Shown piece after piece: positions 6,711-8,952 of a stretch of 8,952 nucleotides of DNA; positions within the stretch are counted from its first letter, which is position 1, and each line of letters starts with the position of its first letter. Under the pieces are notes generated by a model. It was not told the origin of the DNA. It saw only the letters and a list, made by a program, of their open reading frames with translations, and made no database searches. Location of the stretch: the NCBI GenBank assembly GCA_017475845.1, contig JAFVEU010000028.1, positions 1 through 8,952 on the forward strand, written 5' to 3'. The position numbers and the translations under genes were made by a program. This DNA is from Lachnospiraceae bacterium. Lineage in GTDB: Bacteria; Bacillota; Clostridia; Lachnospirales; Lachnospiraceae.

Positions 6711-8892
6711 CAGCCTGCTCCCCGGAACTCTTTCCGTAATATTCCATACATAACATGGTCACGTCATCAACCTGCTCTGCAGATCCCATATACTTTTTTA
6801 CTTCCCCGGATACATTGGCAATTATATCTTCGGGCTTAAGATCAGCTGCTCCGTTAACCGCCTGAAGCATGCGCTCCCTGCCGAAGAGTTTTCCCTCTTC
6901 ATTCATGGCCTCCGGAACTCCGTCCGTATACACAAGCAGTTTGGAACCCGGTTTCATGAGTATCTGGTAACCGGTATATTTCATATTCTCTTTACCGCCG
7001 ATAATGAAACCGTGTTTGTTTTTTATTATCTCAAACCTTCCCCCGGGTTCTTTTACCATGGGATACTCGTGGCCCGCATTTGCAGCCTCCAGAACACCGC
7101 TTTCAAGATCCAGTATCCCAAGCCATACGGTTACGAACATCTTCTCCCTGTTGTTGGCACAGATCGCGTTATTTACATCCTCTAGAACCCTGGCCACATC
7201 CATATTATCGATAAGCCTGTTCTGGATCATGGTCCTGACCATCATCATAAACAGAGCTGCGGGGACGCCCTTTCCCGATACGTCCGCTATGACCATGGCA
7301 AGCCTGTCATCACCTGTAAAGAAGAAATCGTAGAAGTCTCCCCCCACCTCCTTCGCCGGTGTCATGGAAGCATATATATTGAATTCCGTTCTGTCGGGAA
7401 ATGCGGGGAATCTGCTTGGCAGCATATCTGCCTGGATACGCGTGGCAAGGGAGAGCTCCGTGTTGACCCTCTCTTTCTCCGACGTGATGGCAAGCAGTTC
7501 TTTGACATATTCTTTGGACTTGTTCAGGGTTTCACTGAAACTCTCAGCCAGGATCTGTATCTCATCCCCCGTTTTATATGACTCATCCATTTCAAAGCGG
7601 ATATTATCTTCTGCGATCCCCCCTACCCGTTCAGCCATGAGAGCTATGGGTCTTGCGTTTCTCCTGGCCACTCCGCTGACCACCACTATGCCGATCCCGA
7701 GAATGATCATAAAAACGGTAAAGGCGAATATTCCCGACCTTCTGAACCCTATCTCCTGTTCGATGATATCCTGATGGGATATCTCCCTCATCTCCTCTAA
7801 AAGGACATGGGCTGGATCCATAACTTCATCAACGGATACGAATATGATCTGGATCCAGCCGCAGGATCTCATATATCCGTAAGCGGCGTAGTATTCCTCG
7901 CCGTCCACCATAAGCCTCGTAACGCCCGTTTCACCGGAGAGTCCCTTGTTGATGGCTTCCCTGAGCCCGGGATTAACACTCTCTCTTATATCAGGTGCGT
8001 AATCCTCCGGGCTCTTTAATTCTCCCGAAGCCCTGCTGGAGCAGGCAAGCTGCCCCTTATCACTTATAAGCACGGTGAAACCGGAATCTCCCAGATCCCG
8101 GTCCTCGAGAAAGCTTCTTAAAAGGTCCATCTGGATAGACCCCTCCAGAACTGCCACCAGTTCGTTATCCACATACACCGGAGTCGCATAGGCCACTTCA
8201 TCGAAATCATAGATCAGGCTGTGTATGGGATAAAAGAAAACATCTCCCCTCTCAACGGCACCTGTATACCAGGTCTGATCCCTGACATCCAGTGATATGG
8301 GTCTGCCGTCCTCCATTATCTTTTTTTCCGAAAGCCTGTCCATATCAAGGCATAATCCGTCCATAGTGGCAATACCCACATCCACGTTAAAGTCACTCTT
8401 TATCAGAGATTCCCGCAGCATAGGCTCCAGATTTGCCAGGCGTTCGATCATATCCAATTCATCAGGGGTGATCTTCTCATAATCGCCGGGGGATAAAAGC
8501 TGCAATGCGGGTTTCCCTGCATTCTCCGGTCGGGCAGGAGAAACAGGTCTTCTTCCGAAAAACCTGGGATTGCGGTAAATATCGGACACCTGTCTTCGAA
8601 GTATTTTGAGATCATGAGCCGCGATCCAGAATTCGTCATCCGTTCTGTCGGAAGCCCATTTGATAAGGGCGATCAGGTTTTCTTCCGCTATGACGGTCAT
8701 TGACTCCTCGGAGCGGCCTGCCGTAACACTCAGCTGTGTTTCTTCATCCGCTCTGATCTTTCTGTGCAGCGCAGATAACTGCAGCGCAAACACAGCCAGA
8801 TATACCGCGCCCATGGTGAGAGCGAAAAAGATGAAAGTCTTTATTATCTTACCTGCAAATCCCTTTGGGATCAGAGGTTCTTTCCCCTTCAC
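6700..8892 (-). CDS. Membrane sensor PP2C/SpoIIE (RsbU-type) phosphatase with Cache and HAMP
   Basis: This encodes a 730-residue membrane protein. It has TM1 (about 17-41), a large extracellular region (42-385) of double-Cache type with TWYTGAV (207-213), TM2 (about 388-407), HAMP (409-463), the lead-in ELSLATRIQADMLP (479-492) and a SpoIIE/RsbU PP2C domain (about 500-718). Metal-binding motifs are complete: GGDFYD (517-522), ADVSGKGVPAA (536-546), TDGVPEA (656-662) and VDDVTM (708-713). Such enzymes dephosphorylate STAS antagonists in response to an outside signal. It is a clear paralogue of the downstream phosphatase along its whole length but stops after the PP2C domain, without the ATPase extension. 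The start is a GTG at 8892, supported by AAGGAGG eight bases upstream (8901-8907). It is the first gene of the cluster and overlaps the next gene by 11 bases. Its ligand cannot be inferred from the sequence. Confidence 0.93.
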   Translation of the reverse strand: MKGKEPLIPKGFAGKIIKTFIFFALTMGAVYLAVFALQLSALHRKIRADEETQLSVTAGRSEESMTVIAEENLIALIKWASDRTDDEFWIAAHDLKILRRQVSDIYRNPRFFGRRPVSPARPENAGKPALQLLSPGDYEKITPDELDMIERLANLEPMLRESLIKSDFNVDVGIATMDGLCLDMDRLSEKKIMEDGRPISLDVRDQTWYTGAVERGDVFFYPIHSLIYDFDEVAYATPVYVDNELVAVLEGSIQMDLLRSFLEDRDLGDSGFTVLISDKGQLACSSRASGELKSPEDYAPDIRESVNPGLREAINKGLSGETGVTRLMVDGEEYYAAYGYMRSCGWIQIIFVSVDEVMDPAHVLLEEMREISHQDIIEQEIGFRRSGIFAFTVFMIILGIGIVVVSGVARRNARPIALMAERVGGIAEDNIRFEMDESYKTGDEIQILAESFSETLNKSKEYVKELLAITSEKERVNTELSLATRIQADMLPSRFPAFPDRTEFNIYASMTPAKEVGGDFYDFFFTGDDRLAMVIADVSGKGVPAALFMMMVRTMIQNRLIDNMDVARVLEDVNNAICANNREKMFVTVWLGILDLESGVLEAANAGHEYPMVKEPGGRFEIIKNKHGFIIGGKENMKYTGYQILMKPGSKLLVYTDGVPEAMNEEGKLFGRERMLQAVNGAADLKPEDIIANVSGEVKKYMGSAEQVDDVTMLCMEYYGKSSGEQADEE

Positions 8893-8900
8893 GACGATCT

Positions 8901-8907
8901 CCTCCTT
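8901..8907 (-). promoter_or_regulatory. Ribosome binding site supporting a GTG start
   Basis: AAGGAGG on the minus strand, eight bases before the GTG at 8892. It supports this non-ATG start for the first phosphatase. Confidence 0.75.
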
Positions 8908-8916
8908 ATCGAATTT

Positions 8917-8925
8917 ATTATATCA
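8917..8925 (-). promoter_or_regulatory. Predicted extended -10 promoter of the four-gene cluster
   Basis: The minus strand reads TGATATAAT: a perfect TATAAT (8917-8922) preceded by the TGn extension. No good -35 is present (the best is TAGCCA at an 18-bp spacing), as expected for extended -10 promoters. The predicted start near 8910 leaves a leader of about 18 bases that contains little more than the ribosome site. Confidence 0.55.
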
Positions 8926-8952
8926 AAACACTTAATCGGTGGCTATCCTCCG

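Noticed and set aside
1..8952. tRNA, rRNA, CRISPR arrays, riboswitches
   Set aside because: No repeat-spacer pattern, cloverleaf or conserved RNA motif was seen by eye; leaders between genes are too short for known riboswitches.

Overview
The window reads as a Firmicute chromosome segment, most likely from a Clostridia/Lachnospiraceae-type anaerobe. The support is strong AGGAGG-type ribosome sites, a DUF3793 protein (a family I know mainly from Clostridia) and RsbU/SpoIIE-type partner-switching proteins. This taxonomic call is an inference from gene content; no marker gene is present. All six intact genes lie on the minus strand, so the window is best read from right to left.

Right and centre (about 8925 down to 1951): one four-gene cluster. 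An extended -10 promoter at the right edge leads into a GTG-started membrane sensor phosphatase (two membrane segments, a large Cache-like extracellular region, HAMP, SpoIIE/RsbU PP2C domain). Its stop overlaps by 11 bases the start of a paralogous sensor phosphatase that carries an extra C-terminal RsbW-like ATPase (anti-sigma/serine kinase) domain. After a 105-base gap with its own predicted promoter come a small STAS anti-anti-sigma protein and, 14 bases later, a GH3-family acyl-AMP/acyl-amido synthetase-like enzyme. A perfect 13-bp-arm hairpin closes the cluster. The parts suggest that extracellular signals set phosphatase activity, the phosphatase and the fused ATPase domain set the phosphorylation state of the STAS protein, and the STAS protein controls an unknown partner. 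No sigma factor is present. The output, and the role of the GH3 enzyme, are open questions.

Left-centre (1867 down to 383): a second, separately controlled two-gene unit. A perfect-consensus promoter (TTGACA, 17 bp, TATAAT) has one palindromic operator filling its spacer and a second, related palindrome starting at the predicted transcription start, exactly 30 bp away centre to centre. This is the layout of a tightly repressed, inducible unit (MarR/SlyA-like sites). It drives a leucine-carboxyl-methyltransferase-family SAM methyltransferase and then a DUF3793 protein.

Left edge (1-382): no intact gene. It holds a short open tail running off the edge and, on the plus strand, a decayed transposase fragment (IS1634/IS4-like) broken by stop codons.
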